The notes beneath the pieces are model-generated. The model was not told the DNA's origin, did no database searches, and saw only the letters and a list, made by a program, of their open reading frames with translations. This document shows positions 17,644 through 26,538 of a stretch of 64,000 nucleotides of DNA, in pieces. A program made the position numbers and the translations under genes. The stretch comes from Microbacterium sp. SORGH_AS_0969 (GTDB lineage Bacteria > Actinomycetota > Actinomycetes > Actinomycetales > Microbacteriaceae), in NCBI RefSeq assembly GCF_030818255.1, contig NZ_JAUTAG010000001.1, positions 1,736,001 through 1,800,000 of the forward strand, given 5' to 3'. Each line of letters starts with the position of its first letter. Position 1 is the stretch's first letter.

Positions 17644-18657
17644 ATGACGGCGACACTGCACGACGTGGCCCGTGCGGCCGGGGTGTCGATCAAGACGGTC
17701 TCGAACGTGATCAACAACTACCCGCACGTGCGCGACGCCACGCGCGAGCGGGTCGAAGCGGCGATCGACGAGCTCCAGTACCGCCCGAACCAAGCGGCGC
17801 GAAGTCTGCGTTCTGGTCGCACCGACATGATCGGGCTCATCGTCCCCGATCTTCGCAATCCCTACTTCGCCGAGCTCGCCGACGACGTCATGCGGGCAGC
17901 CCGCGCGCACGGGTTCTCGGTGCTCATCGAGCAGTTCGACGCGGATCGCGACAGCGAGCTGGCGGCGCTCCGGGGGGCGCGCCGACGGGGGCTCGACGGA
18001 GTGCTCTACTCGGTGCTCTCGCTCGGCGAAGACGACGCCCCCCTGCTCGACGAGGTCGGCATGCCCATGGTGCTGCTGGGGGAGCGGATCTTCCATTCCG
18101 CCCATGACCACGTGACCATGCGCAACACCGAAGCGGCCCGCGAGGCCACCGCCCACCTGCTCGCCTCCGGTCGTCGCCGGGTGATCGCGCTCGGGTCTCA
18201 CCCGGGCGAGATCGTGGGTTCCGCGGGGCTTCGCCTTCGCGGCTACGAAGCCGCTCTCGGCGAGGCGGGGGTCGCCGTCGACCCCGCTCTCGTGGTGTCG
18301 GTCGACCGCTGGCATCGCGTCGATGGGGCGGATGCCATGCGCGCCGTGCTCGACTCGGGCCTCGAGTTCGATGGCGTCGTCGCCTTCAACGACTCGATCG
18401 CGCTCGGTGCCATGCGCGTGATGCTCGAGCGCGGCATCCGCATCCCGGACGAGGTGTCTCTCGTCGGGTTCGACGATCTCGACGAGACGCGGTACTCGCT
18501 GCCGGCCCTGACGACGATCGATCCCGGACGCTCCGAGATCGCGCGCGTCGCCGTGGAGCAGCTCGTCCGTCGCATCACCGGCGACGCCGCCGACGAGGAG
18601 CCGCGTGAGGTCCTCGTCGATTTCCGCCTGGTCGAGCGCGAATCCACAACCCACTGA
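17644..18657 (+). CDS. LacI-family regulator of the sugar ABC transport operon
   Basis: 337 residues. N-terminal helix-turn-helix TLHDVARAAGVSIKTVSNVI with hinge YRPNQAARSLRSGRT, then a periplasmic-binding-protein-like sensor domain (residues about 60-330) with VGFDDLDETRYSLPALTTID. The ribosome site GAGGGGG lies just upstream of ATG 17644. It precedes, in the same direction, the binding protein, two permeases and two glycosidases, and ACAACG-type operator halves lie in front of both units. The likely inducer is an arabinoside or related glycoside. Confidence 0.92.
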   Translation: MTATLHDVARAAGVSIKTVSNVINNYPHVRDATRERVEAAIDELQYRPNQAARSLRSGRTDMIGLIVPDLRNPYFAELADDVMRAARAHGFSVLIEQFDADRDSELAALRGARRRGLDGVLYSVLSLGEDDAPLLDEVGMPMVLLGERIFHSAHDHVTMRNTEAAREATAHLLASGRRRVIALGSHPGEIVGSAGLRLRGYEAALGEAGVAVDPALVVSVDRWHRVDGADAMRAVLDSGLEFDGVVAFNDSIALGAMRVMLERGIRIPDEVSLVGFDDLDETRYSLPALTTIDPGRSEIARVAVEQLVRRITGDAADEEPREVLVDFRLVERESTTH

Positions 18658-18667
18658 CGATCGGCGC

Positions 18668-18728
18668 TTGACAACCCGTCACGGGCGGGCGATCATCCAT
18701 TTACAACGTTTACCTCCATCGTTGTAAA
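18668..18728 (+). promoter_or_regulatory. Promoter and LacI operator of the sugar ABC operon
   Basis: TTGACA at 18668-18673 is a perfect -35 box; 17 bp on lies GATCAT (18691-18696), a weak -10. TTTACAACG (18700-18708) and CGTTGTAAA (18720-18728) are exact inverted halves separated by 11 bp, and the left half is also embedded in ACAACGTTTA. The site lies at and beyond the expected transcription start, consistent with repression by the upstream LacI protein. Confidence 0.75.
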
Positions 18729-18794
18729 TTGCTCTTGCACCACGGTCGGCACCCGAGCCGATATGACGACGCAGTCACACGAAAGGCATCGAAG

Positions 18795-20057
18795 ATGATG
18801 AAGCGCACCACCTCCGTCCTCGCGACGGTCGGCGCCGCGGCCCTGCTCCTGGCAGGTTGCTCCGGTTCGTCCGCCCCCGCGTCCGACGGCCCCACCGAGA
18901 TCACGTTCTGGCACGGCTACACCGAGGCCGACGGCAAGGTCCTCGACCAGATCGTCGCCGACTTCAATGCGTCTCAGCAGCAGTACAAGATCACGACCGA
19001 GACCAAGACGTGGGCCGTCATCGACGACACCCTGCTGCCGGCGCTCAGCTCGAAGGAGGGCCCGCAGATCGTCGCGATGCCGGCCGAGCGCATGCCCGTC
19101 TACGCCGACCGCGGCGCGTTCGCCGACCTGACCGACTTCTACGGCTCCGCCGACAGCAACACGGCCGACCTCGTCGCCCAGGCCGTCGACATGGTGACCG
19201 TGGGTGGCACCCCCTACGGCGTGCCGACGGGGTTCGTCCCCCTCGCGATGTTCTACAACAAGGCGCTCTTCACCGCCGCAGGCATCACCGAGCCGCCCGC
19301 CACGTGGGACGCCTGGGTCGCGGATGCCAAGAAGCTCACCGTCGACGAGAACGGAGACGGCACGCCGGAGCAGTACGGCGTCGCGATCCCCGACCACGCC
19401 ACCGTCGCGAACGGTCTGTGGCCGAGCCTGCTCCTCAGCGGAGGCGGCCAGATCGTCGACGGCGGCGACAAGGCAGTCATCGACTCGCCCGAGAACGCCA
19501 AGACCATCCAGTACTGGACCGACGCGATCACGAACGACAAGATCTCGCCCACGGGTCTCGACGGCATCGCCGCCGACCAGCTGTTCAGCTCGGGCAAGGC
19601 CGCCATGCACGTCGGCGGTCCGTGGATGGCATCCATCGCGAAAGAGAACAACATCGACTACGGCATCGCCGCGCTTCCCGCCGGCCCCGCCGAGCAGGCC
19701 GCCTCGGCCATCGGCGTGGCGATGGGCATCACGGAGTCGGCCGACGACCAGCAGCGCGCCGGTGCCGAGGCCTTCTTCACCTACTTCTTCCAGAAAGACG
19801 TCGCGACCCAGTGGTCGCTCGGCTCGGGATGGCCTCCCCTGCGTACCGACATCCCCCTCAGCGCGGTGGAGTCGAACCCCGTCGTGGCCGCCCTCAGCGA
19901 GATCGCCCCGACCGGTCGGGCGCTTCTGCCCGGTGTCGTGAACAGCGTCGACGTCATCACCGACATCGACGAGCTCACGCAGAAAGCGGTCGCGGGCGGC
20001 GACGTCGACGAACTCCTCTCGACGGCCCAGAGCAAGATCCAGCAGGCCATTAAGTGA
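18795..20057 (+). CDS. Sugar ABC transporter substrate-binding lipoprotein
   Basis: 420-residue family 1 extracellular solute-binding protein. The signal peptide carries the lipobox LLAGC (cleaved before Cys), so it is a membrane-anchored lipoprotein. ITFWHGYTEADGK is the usual start of the mature fold, and YGVPTGFVPLAMFYNK is the hinge region typical of oligosaccharide-binding proteins. The ribosome site GAAAGG at 18781-18786 supports the ATG at 18795 or 18798. The two permease genes follow, but no ATPase gene is in the cluster, so a shared MsiK-type ATPase elsewhere is likely. Confidence 0.93.
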   Translation: MMKRTTSVLATVGAAALLLAGCSGSSAPASDGPTEITFWHGYTEADGKVLDQIVADFNASQQQYKITTETKTWAVIDDTLLPALSSKEGPQIVAMPAERMPVYADRGAFADLTDFYGSADSNTADLVAQAVDMVTVGGTPYGVPTGFVPLAMFYNKALFTAAGITEPPATWDAWVADAKKLTVDENGDGTPEQYGVAIPDHATVANGLWPSLLLSGGGQIVDGGDKAVIDSPENAKTIQYWTDAITNDKISPTGLDGIAADQLFSSGKAAMHVGGPWMASIAKENNIDYGIAALPAGPAEQAASAIGVAMGITESADDQQRAGAEAFFTYFFQKDVATQWSLGSGWPPLRTDIPLSAVESNPVVAALSEIAPTGRALLPGVVNSVDVITDIDELTQKAVAGGDVDELLSTAQSKIQQAIK

Positions 20058-20062
20058 CGACC

Positions 20063-20097
20063 GCACGGGAGGGGTGCCCGCGTCACCCCTCCCGTGC
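20063..20097 (+). other. Intercistronic stem-loop
   Basis: GCACGGGAGGGGTG (20063-20076) pairs perfectly over 14 bp with CACCCCTCCCGTGC (20084-20097), with a 7-base loop. It lies between the binding-protein gene and the first permease gene. Hairpins here commonly protect the upstream mRNA or partly end transcription, giving more binding protein than permease. Confidence 0.8.
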
Positions 20098-20127
20098 CCT
20101 TTCGCCCGCTTCTCGAACAGGACGACC

Positions 20128-21090
20128 ATGACCACTCACGCCCCGAGCGCGCCGCCCCGTCGGCGCGGGGCCTACCGGCCGCCGGCACCGATCGGCGGAC
20201 GCGGGCCCCTGCGGCACAGCCCCCGACACCGCCTCACCGTGGTCGCCTTCCTGACCCCGGCCATCGTGATCCTCACGGTCTTCGTCGCGTGGCCGATGGT
20301 CTCGGCCCTGCGCCTGTCGTTCACGGATGCCAGCGGCTTCGGCCGAGAGAAGTTCGTCGGCCTCGAGAACTACGCGCGGGTGTTCACCGACCCCGACATC
20401 GTGAGCGCGATGGGCAACACGGCCCTGTACGCGGTGTTGTTCACCCCGATCGCGATCGCCCTGGCGCTGGCCTTCGCGCTCCTGCTGAACAACCCGCTGC
20501 TGCCGCTTCGGGGCCTGTTCCGTACCGCGCTGTTCACCCCGTTCATCGTGTCGCTCGCCGTCGCCGCCTTCGCGTGGTCGTACCTGCTCGACCCGCAGAT
20601 CGGTCTGCTGAACTACTGGCTCCGGGGTCTCGGCATCCAACTCGGGAACGTCCTGCAGGACCCCACGCTCGCGATGCCGGCCGTCGTGCTCGTCGCGGTC
20701 TGGAAGAGCTTCGGCTTCTACATGGTCATCTTCCTCGCCGGGCTCCAGGACATCCCGACGAGCCTGTACGAGGCAGCCCGCGTCGACGGAGCGAGCGCGT
20801 GGCAGCGTTTCCGCAGCATCACCTTCCCGATGCTCGGCAACACCATGGGCTTCGTCGTGATCGTCGCCCTCATCGCCGCACTGCAGGCCTTCGACCAGAT
20901 CTACGTCATGACGGGCGGCGGCCCCTACGGCACCACCCAGACGATCGTCATGGAGATCTACCAGTCCGGCTTCCGCAAGCTCGAGCTCGGATTCGCCTCG
21001 GCGCTCTCCTACGTCCTGCTGCTCATCACCCTCGTGCTCAGCCTGACCCAGTTCCTCTTCTTCTCACGTCGAGAGAAGGATGCCGCATGA
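20128..21090 (+). CDS. Sugar ABC transporter permease (MalF-like)
   Basis: 320 residues with six membrane helices after a basic, proline-rich N-terminus. The cytoplasmic coupling (EAA) loop reads EAARVDGASAWQRFRSITFPML. VYVMTGGGPYGTTQT-type sequence (here IYVMTGGGPYGTTQTIV) is typical of CUT1 permeases. ATG 20128 gives MTTHAPSAPP. Its stop overlaps the start of the second permease (ATGA at 21087-21090). Confidence 0.94.
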   Translation: MTTHAPSAPPRRRGAYRPPAPIGGRGPLRHSPRHRLTVVAFLTPAIVILTVFVAWPMVSALRLSFTDASGFGREKFVGLENYARVFTDPDIVSAMGNTALYAVLFTPIAIALALAFALLLNNPLLPLRGLFRTALFTPFIVSLAVAAFAWSYLLDPQIGLLNYWLRGLGIQLGNVLQDPTLAMPAVVLVAVWKSFGFYMVIFLAGLQDIPTSLYEAARVDGASAWQRFRSITFPMLGNTMGFVVIVALIAALQAFDQIYVMTGGGPYGTTQTIVMEIYQSGFRKLELGFASALSYVLLLITLVLSLTQFLFFSRREKDAA

Positions 21091-21974
21091 CCGCCCTCGC
21101 CCCCGTCGCCTCGGCATCCGGGGTCTCCGCCCCGCGGCGCTCGCAGCAGGCGCGTCGTCGACGCCTCGTCTCGGTGGCGCTGCTGATGGTGGTCGCCGCG
21201 GCGACACTCGTGCTGATGCTGCCGATCCTCATCATCGTGTTCACGGCCTTCAAACCCGTGGCCGAGGTGAACGCGTACCCGCCGACGCTCCTGCCCGGCC
21301 AATGGACGCTCGACAACTTCGCGCGGATCTTCACCGAGCTGCCCTTCGCGCGCCTGATCGCGAACAGCTTCGTCTTCGCGGGCGGAGTGACGCTCTTCGC
21401 GCTCGTGTTCGACTCGCTCGCCGCGTACGCGCTCGCCCGTCTCGACTTCCGCGGCAGTCGGCTGCTGCTGATCGCCATCATCGCGAGCCTGATGATCCCC
21501 TTCCAGGCCACGCTGATCCCGATCTACCAGCTGGTGTCCGACCTCGGGTGGGTCAATTCCTACGCGGGACTCATCGCCCCGCGCGCGGCCGACGCGTTCG
21601 GCATCTTCTTCCTGCGGCAGTTCTTCCTGTCGCTTCCGCGCGATCTCGACAACGCGGCGCGCATCGACGGGGCGAGCGAGTTGCGCATCTTCCGAAGCAT
21701 CGTGCTGCCCAACGCGGTGCCTGCGCTGCTCACGCTCGGCATCTTCACCTTCGTCAACAACTGGAACGACCTGCTGTGGCCGCTCGTGTTCACGACCGAC
21801 TCCGAGATGGGCACCGTGACCTCGGGACTGACGCTGCTGACCGGTCCGGGCGGCATCATCCCGCAGGGGGTCATGATGGCGGGCTCGCTCATCGCGGTGC
21901 TGCCGCTGGCGATCCTGTTCCTGCTGATCCAGCGGCGGTTCGTCGAGAGCGTCGGAACGTCAGGACTGAAATGA
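21087..21974 (+). CDS. Sugar ABC transporter permease (MalG-like)
   Basis: 295 residues with six membrane helices. The EAA loop is NAARIDGASELRIFRSIVLP. The FKP segment after the first helix (FTAFKPVAEVNAYPP) and NNWNDLLWPLVFT are characteristic of CUT1 MalG-type permeases. It forms the channel with the preceding gene product. The next gene begins within or just after its stop. Confidence 0.94.
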   Translation: MTALAPVASASGVSAPRRSQQARRRRLVSVALLMVVAAATLVLMLPILIIVFTAFKPVAEVNAYPPTLLPGQWTLDNFARIFTELPFARLIANSFVFAGGVTLFALVFDSLAAYALARLDFRGSRLLLIAIIASLMIPFQATLIPIYQLVSDLGWVNSYAGLIAPRAADAFGIFFLRQFFLSLPRDLDNAARIDGASELRIFRSIVLPNAVPALLTLGIFTFVNNWNDLLWPLVFTTDSEMGTVTSGLTLLTGPGGIIPQGVMMAGSLIAVLPLAILFLLIQRRFVESVGTSGLK

Positions 21975-21985
21975 GAGAGAATCCC

Positions 21986-23242
21986 ATGTCGACGACACCC
22001 TGGTACCGCGACGGCCGGTTGCACTTCGGTGCCGGCATCGAGAACACCTTCGTGCCGCAGGAGCGCCCGGGCGAGCGCGCGATCGACGAGTACGCCCTCA
22101 CCGAGCACTACGAGCGATGGAGCGACGACCTCGATCTCGCCTCGTCGGTGGATGCCGAGTTCTTGCGCTGGGGGATCCCCTGGCACGTCGTGTCTCCCGA
22201 GCGCGGCCGATGGGACTGGTCGTGGACCGACCGGGTGCTCGACGGCTTCGCCGCTCGCGGCATCCGTCCGATCGTCGATCTGCTGCACTACGGCACCCCG
22301 ACGTGGATCGAGGGGGAGTTCGCGCACCCCGACTACGCGTCCTTCGTGGCCGAGTACGCCGCGCGCGCCGCCGAGCGGTATCGCGACCTCGCCACCGACT
22401 ACACGCCCGTCAACGAGCCGATGCTGCACTCCCTGTTCAGCGGCGAATACGCGTACTGGCCCCCGTACCGTCGGGGCGAGGCGGGACTCGTCGAGATCTC
22501 GACCGCGATCGCCCGCGGTTTCGTCGAAACCCAGCGGGCGGTGGCCGAGGTGCTGGGGGAGCGCGCCACCTTCGTGCACGTCGACGCGTCGATGCGGTAC
22601 GCCGGCGACATCGACGCCCCCGAGCACCGCGAGACAGCGGAGCGTTACCGCCACCAGGCCTTCCTCGTCGAGGACCTCGTGACCGGCGCGGTGGGGGCGG
22701 AGCACCCGCTCCTTCCTCTGCTGCTTGCACACGGCACTTCGGACGAGACGCTCGCGTGGTTCGCCGAAAACGCGGTGCAACCCGATGTGATGGGCGTCAA
22801 CTACTACCCGCGGCACTCGACGGAGCTGTTCGAGAGCGGCATCCATCACTCCGGGGGCTTCGCCGACCCGCGCCCCACGCGTGACGACGGCGTCGAGGGG
22901 CTGGCCGAGATGCTGCGCACCTACGCCGCCCGGTACGGTGCCCCGGTCATGCTCGCCGAGACCTGCGTGACCGACGACGTCGCGACCCGCCTGCGTTGGC
23001 TGGATGACTCCGTGTCCGCTGTCGGGGGGCTTCGCGCCGACGGCCTCGACGTCGTGGGCTACACCTGGTGGCCGTTGTTCGACATGTACGAGTGGACCTA
23101 CCGACACAGCGACGAGCCGCGGTCCGCCCACCTTCTGACCATGGGACTCCACGACCTCGTGGAGACCGAGACCGGGCTCGCGCGCCGCCGCAACCCCGTC
23201 GCCGACCGATTCGCCGAGTACGCATCCCGAGGAGCACGATGA
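21986..23242 (+). CDS. GH1-like family glycosidase
   Basis: 418 residues of a short GH1/clan-A type barrel. TPVNEPMLHSLFS matches the acid/base region (TxNEP), and VMLAETCVTDD occupies the nucleophile position, where classical GH1 enzymes have a TENG motif. YWPPYRRGEAG and MGVNYYPRHS also fit. GAGAGA at 21975-21980 favours the ATG at 21986; ATG 21971, overlapping the permease stop, is the alternative. No signal peptide, so it would act on imported oligosaccharides. The substrate is uncertain: beta-glucoside or a xylan/arabinan fragment. Confidence 0.82.
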   Translation: MSTTPWYRDGRLHFGAGIENTFVPQERPGERAIDEYALTEHYERWSDDLDLASSVDAEFLRWGIPWHVVSPERGRWDWSWTDRVLDGFAARGIRPIVDLLHYGTPTWIEGEFAHPDYASFVAEYAARAAERYRDLATDYTPVNEPMLHSLFSGEYAYWPPYRRGEAGLVEISTAIARGFVETQRAVAEVLGERATFVHVDASMRYAGDIDAPEHRETAERYRHQAFLVEDLVTGAVGAEHPLLPLLLAHGTSDETLAWFAENAVQPDVMGVNYYPRHSTELFESGIHHSGGFADPRPTRDDGVEGLAEMLRTYAARYGAPVMLAETCVTDDVATRLRWLDDSVSAVGGLRADGLDVVGYTWWPLFDMYEWTYRHSDEPRSAHLLTMGLHDLVETETGLARRRNPVADRFAEYASRGAR

Positions 23243-24753
23243 CCACCGCCCGCCTGACCCTCGACGCCCGATTCCCGATCGGGACCGTCCGTCGCCGACT
23301 GTTCGGCGGCTTCGTCGAACACCTCGGCCGCCACGTCTACGACGGCATCTACGAGCCCGGTCACCCCGAGGCCGACGAGCAGGGCTTCCGCCGCGACGTG
23401 CTCGACCTCGTGCGCGAGCTCGGGGTCTCGACGATCCGCTACCCGGGCGGCAACTTCGTCTCGGGCTTCCGGTGGGAAGACAGCGTCGGGCCGCGAGAGC
23501 AACGCCCGCGCCGACTCGACCTCGCGTGGCACTCGACCGAGACGAACGAGATCGGCCTCCACGAGTTCGCGGACTGGCTCGACAAGGCCGGCAGCGACCT
23601 GATGCTCGCCGTCAACCTCGGCACCCGGGGCGTCCTCGAGGCCCTCGACCTGCTCGAGTACAGCAACGTCCCCGCAGGCACGACCCTGTCTCAGCAACGT
23701 ATCGACAACGGCCGCGCGGAGCCGTTCGGCGTGCAGGTGTGGTGCCTCGGCAACGAGATGGACGGCCCGTGGCAGCTCGGTCACCGCTCCGCCGACGACT
23801 ACGGAAAGATCGCCTCGCAGACCGCCAAGGGCATGCGTCAGCTCGACCCGTCGATCGAGCTCGTCGTGTGCGGCTCCTCGGGGGCGTCGATGCCGACGTT
23901 CGGTGAGTGGGAGCGCGTCGTGCTCGAGCACACGTACGACGACGTCGACATGATCTCGTGCCACGCGTACTACCAGGAGCACGACGGCGACATCGACTCG
24001 TTCCTCGCCTCGTCGGTCGACACCGACCGCTTCATCGAGGCCGTCGTCGCCACCGCCGACCACGTCGGGGCCGTCCGCGGCAGCGCGAAGAGAATCGACA
24101 TCTCGTTCGACGAGTGGAACATCTGGTACCAGACCCGCTTCCACGACGTCGACCAGATCACCGGCGTCGAGAACTGGCCCGTCGCCCCGCGCCTGCTCGA
24201 GGACGTGTACTCGGCCCTGGATGCCGTGGTCTTCGGCAGCCTCATGATCTCGCTGCTCAAGCACGCCGACCGCGTGGCATCCGCTTCTCTCGCCCAGCTC
24301 GTCAACGTGATCGCGCCGATCATGACCGAGCCGGGCGGACCGTCGTGGCGTCAGACGACGTTCTTCCCCTTCGCGATCACCTCGCGTCTCGCGCAGGGCG
24401 ACGCGCTGCGCCTCCGGGTCGAGGGGCCGACCATCGAGACCTCGACCTTCGGCGCGGTCCCCGCGGTGGACGCCGTCGCCACCCACGACGCCGAGACCGG
24501 CGCGACGGCGATCTTCCTCGTGCACCGCGGTCGCGACGAGAGCGTCGACATCGCGATCGACGTCAGCGGCCTCGGTGACGTCCGGATCGCCGAGACGCAC
24601 CTGGTCCACGACGACGACCCGTACGCGCGGAACACGCTCGAGGAGCCGGAGCGCGTGACGCCCGGAACCGTCGACGCCCGGGTGGACGGCGGCATCCTGC
24701 ACGTGACACTGCCGCCGATCGCGTGGGCCGCGCTCTCGCTCGCGGGCGCCTGA
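23239..24753 (+). CDS. Alpha-L-arabinofuranosidase, GH51
   Basis: 504-residue intracellular GH51 enzyme that releases terminal L-arabinofuranose from arabino-oligosaccharides. The acid/base Glu lies in WCLGNEMDGPWQLG and the nucleophile Glu in ISFDEWNIWYQ. TIRYPGGNFVSGFRWEDSVGP is the conserved N-terminal strand/loop. The C-terminal ~130 residues form the beta-sandwich. The start overlaps the previous stop (ATGA at 23239-23242). Last gene of the operon; together with the importer it points to arabinoxylan or arabinan breakdown products. Confidence 0.95.
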   Translation: MTTARLTLDARFPIGTVRRRLFGGFVEHLGRHVYDGIYEPGHPEADEQGFRRDVLDLVRELGVSTIRYPGGNFVSGFRWEDSVGPREQRPRRLDLAWHSTETNEIGLHEFADWLDKAGSDLMLAVNLGTRGVLEALDLLEYSNVPAGTTLSQQRIDNGRAEPFGVQVWCLGNEMDGPWQLGHRSADDYGKIASQTAKGMRQLDPSIELVVCGSSGASMPTFGEWERVVLEHTYDDVDMISCHAYYQEHDGDIDSFLASSVDTDRFIEAVVATADHVGAVRGSAKRIDISFDEWNIWYQTRFHDVDQITGVENWPVAPRLLEDVYSALDAVVFGSLMISLLKHADRVASASLAQLVNVIAPIMTEPGGPSWRQTTFFPFAITSRLAQGDALRLRVEGPTIETSTFGAVPAVDAVATHDAETGATAIFLVHRGRDESVDIAIDVSGLGDVRIAETHLVHDDDPYARNTLEEPERVTPGTVDARVDGGILHVTLPPIAWAALSLAGA

Positions 24754-24759
24754 CGCCGA

Positions 24760-25653
24760 CTACCGCGCGGGGGTCGTCGCCACGAGCTCGACCTCCTCGT
24801 CGGTCCACAGGTACTCCTCCCGCAGAAGACGCAGAACATTCCGTGCCGCTGCGGGGGTGGAAACGCTCGCGCCCCCGTGGACGGGTAATGCCAGCGACTC
24901 CACTGCTGACGCCGCTTCACGCAGTTCGTGGACCAGCTCCGGCCGTTGCGCGGTCACGTCTCTGTCCGCGATGACGAGCAGCGTCCGAGACCCGTCGCAC
25001 GCACGGTGCACATCGCGGTACACGGCGACCCAGAAGACGACGGTCGCCGCGCCCACCGTCACCATGGCGACGACGCCGATGGGAATCGCCGCGATGTCGG
25101 TGAACAGCGTGGGCAGCGGCGTGGCATCGGAGCCGGCACGGACGAGGGCGATCGTGCGGACGCCGTTGTAGAGCGCGTAGACCGCGACGGCGATCGCGAG
25201 GAGGCGGATGGAGGACCGCCGCGCTTCCGGCGAGATCGCCGCGGTCACGGCGGCGCACGCGCACACCACGGCCAGGGCGCCGGTCCGGCACGTCGCGGCC
25301 ACATCCTCGTCCAGGAGGAGGGAGGTCACGGCGACGACCGCGACGGAGCCGAACGACGCCAGGACGCACGTCACCGCCGCCCTCGACGGACGAAGGGCGT
25401 GGAAGGCGAGCGGGATCATGGCAGGCCCCAAGACGAGAAGGGCGTTCGCCGTCGCGAACGTCGCCGACCCGCCCACGTTGACCCACAGCAGGTACATCGC
25501 CGCCGCACCCACCTCGACGACGCCGGCGACGATTCCGTAGCGGATCGAGGTCCCGGTGGGGCCGTGACGCCCGGTGAGCCAGAGCCCTACGCCCAGGATC
25601 GCGCTCGTGACCACCAGGGCGGTCACGGAGAGGACGATCACAGAAAGGATCAC
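24760..25653 (-). CDS. Seven-helix membrane protein of unknown function
   Basis: 297 residues. About seven hydrophobic segments fill residues 1-215, beginning MILSVIVLSVTALVVTSAIL. A cytoplasmic tail follows (SRTLLVIADRDVTAQRPELV onward, about 75 residues) that is rich in Glu and Arg. I do not recognise a named family. The layout of a membrane sensor plus short soluble tail recalls degenerate signalling proteins, but no GGDEF, EAL or kinase motif is visible. It ends 7 bp from the convergent arabinofuranosidase gene. Confidence 0.7.
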   Translation of the reverse strand: MILSVIVLSVTALVVTSAILGVGLWLTGRHGPTGTSIRYGIVAGVVEVGAAAMYLLWVNVGGSATFATANALLVLGPAMIPLAFHALRPSRAAVTCVLASFGSVAVVAVTSLLLDEDVAATCRTGALAVVCACAAVTAAISPEARRSSIRLLAIAVAVYALYNGVRTIALVRAGSDATPLPTLFTDIAAIPIGVVAMVTVGAATVVFWVAVYRDVHRACDGSRTLLVIADRDVTAQRPELVHELREAASAVESLALPVHGGASVSTPAAARNVLRLLREEYLWTDEEVELVATTPAR

Positions 25654-25956
25654 GGGGCGGACTCCAATGCTCGGTGCAGGCGAGACGCTCAGGGCTTGAA
25701 GTCAACGACGCCGGAGTCGTCCAGGCAACCGGTCCGTCGGGGAGGCCCAGACCCACTACTGTTGCTGCCCGATTCGGCGGGCGCCGCGGGCACGCAGAAA
25801 CGCCCGTTCCCCGCAGAATCCATCGGGACGACTGCGAAGAACGGGCGTCTCTGGGAGCTTCGACCCGGGTTTGGCCGGGCCGGGACCCGGCTAGGGGCCG
25901 GGGCGGCGGCGGCTCGGCGCGAGGCAGGCGCGGCCTGGCCGGGTCCGGGTGGGAGG
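25654..25956. terminator. Gap downstream of mtnD with a long hairpin
   Basis: The 303-bp gap contains AGAAACGCCCGTTC (25796-25809) pairing with GAACGGGCGTCTCT (25839-25852), 13 of 14 bases, with a 29-base loop. On the minus strand this lies downstream of mtnD and can serve as its terminator. The rest is GC-rich sequence with a GGGCCGGGACCCGGC palindrome near 25877. No gene is apparent. Confidence 0.55.
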
Positions 25957-26538
25957 TCAGGCCAGCTGAGCGCGGCGCTCGGCGAGCTGGTCGAAGGTCG
26001 CGAAAGACTCGGCGATGGGGCTGCCGGTGAAGTGGCCGACCCAGCCGTCGTCGTCGTGGAAGAAGCGCACGCTCACGTAGTGCGGCGCGGTGCCCATGTC
26101 GAACCAGTGCGTGGTGTTCGCCGGCACCGAGATCAGGTCGCCCGCCTCGCAGTACACCGCGTGCACCTTCTCGTTCGCGTGCAGGTAGAACACGCCCGCA
26201 CCCTTCGCGAAGTAGCGGTCCTCGTCGTCGTCGTGCTTGTGCTCCGACAGGAACTTCTGGCGCGAGGGGGTCTTCACCTCGTCGTAGTTCTCCTGGGCGG
26301 GGTCGAGGGCGACGACGTCGACGAGCGTGTATCCCTCGCGCTCCTTCACCTCGCCGATCTCGTCGGCGTACAGCGCGAGCACCTCGTCCTGCGAGGCACC
26401 GGGGGCGACATCCTTGACCTCCCAGCGCGAGAAGCGGGCGCCGAGCTCGGCCAGCGCGTCACGGATCTCGGCTTCGTCGATGGTCTCGAGCACGGGAGTG
26501 CTCGGGTCGGTCTCTTTCCAGACGGTCAGGAGCGTCAC
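25957..26538 (-). CDS. mtnD: Acireductone dioxygenase
   Basis: 193-residue cupin enzyme of methionine salvage. It converts the acireductone made by MtnC to formate and 4-methylthio-2-oxobutanoate (Fe form). The metal site is complete: His100, His102 and Glu106 in EHKHDDDEDRYF and His144 in NTTHWFDMG. GTG start at 26538 with an AGGAGGAG-type ribosome site just upstream. Divergent from the sugar-binding-protein gene at 26755; mtnK, mtnA, mtnC and mtnB are all within 9 kb, so the salvage pathway is split into several transcripts. Confidence 0.96.
   Translation of the reverse strand: MTLLTVWKETDPSTPVLETIDEAEIRDALAELGARFSRWEVKDVAPGASQDEVLALYADEIGEVKEREGYTLVDVVALDPAQENYDEVKTPSRQKFLSEHKHDDDEDRYFAKGAGVFYLHANEKVHAVYCEAGDLISVPANTTHWFDMGTAPHYVSVRFFHDDDGWVGHFTGSPIAESFATFDQLAERRAQLA

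Noticed and set aside
14143..18654. Very long minus-strand open frame (about 1,500 codons) opposite the PutA-like and LacI genes
   Set aside because: It runs across two real plus-strand genes and their intergenic terminator, has the Gly/Arg/His-rich composition of an antisense shadow in high-GC DNA, and shows no recognisable domain.
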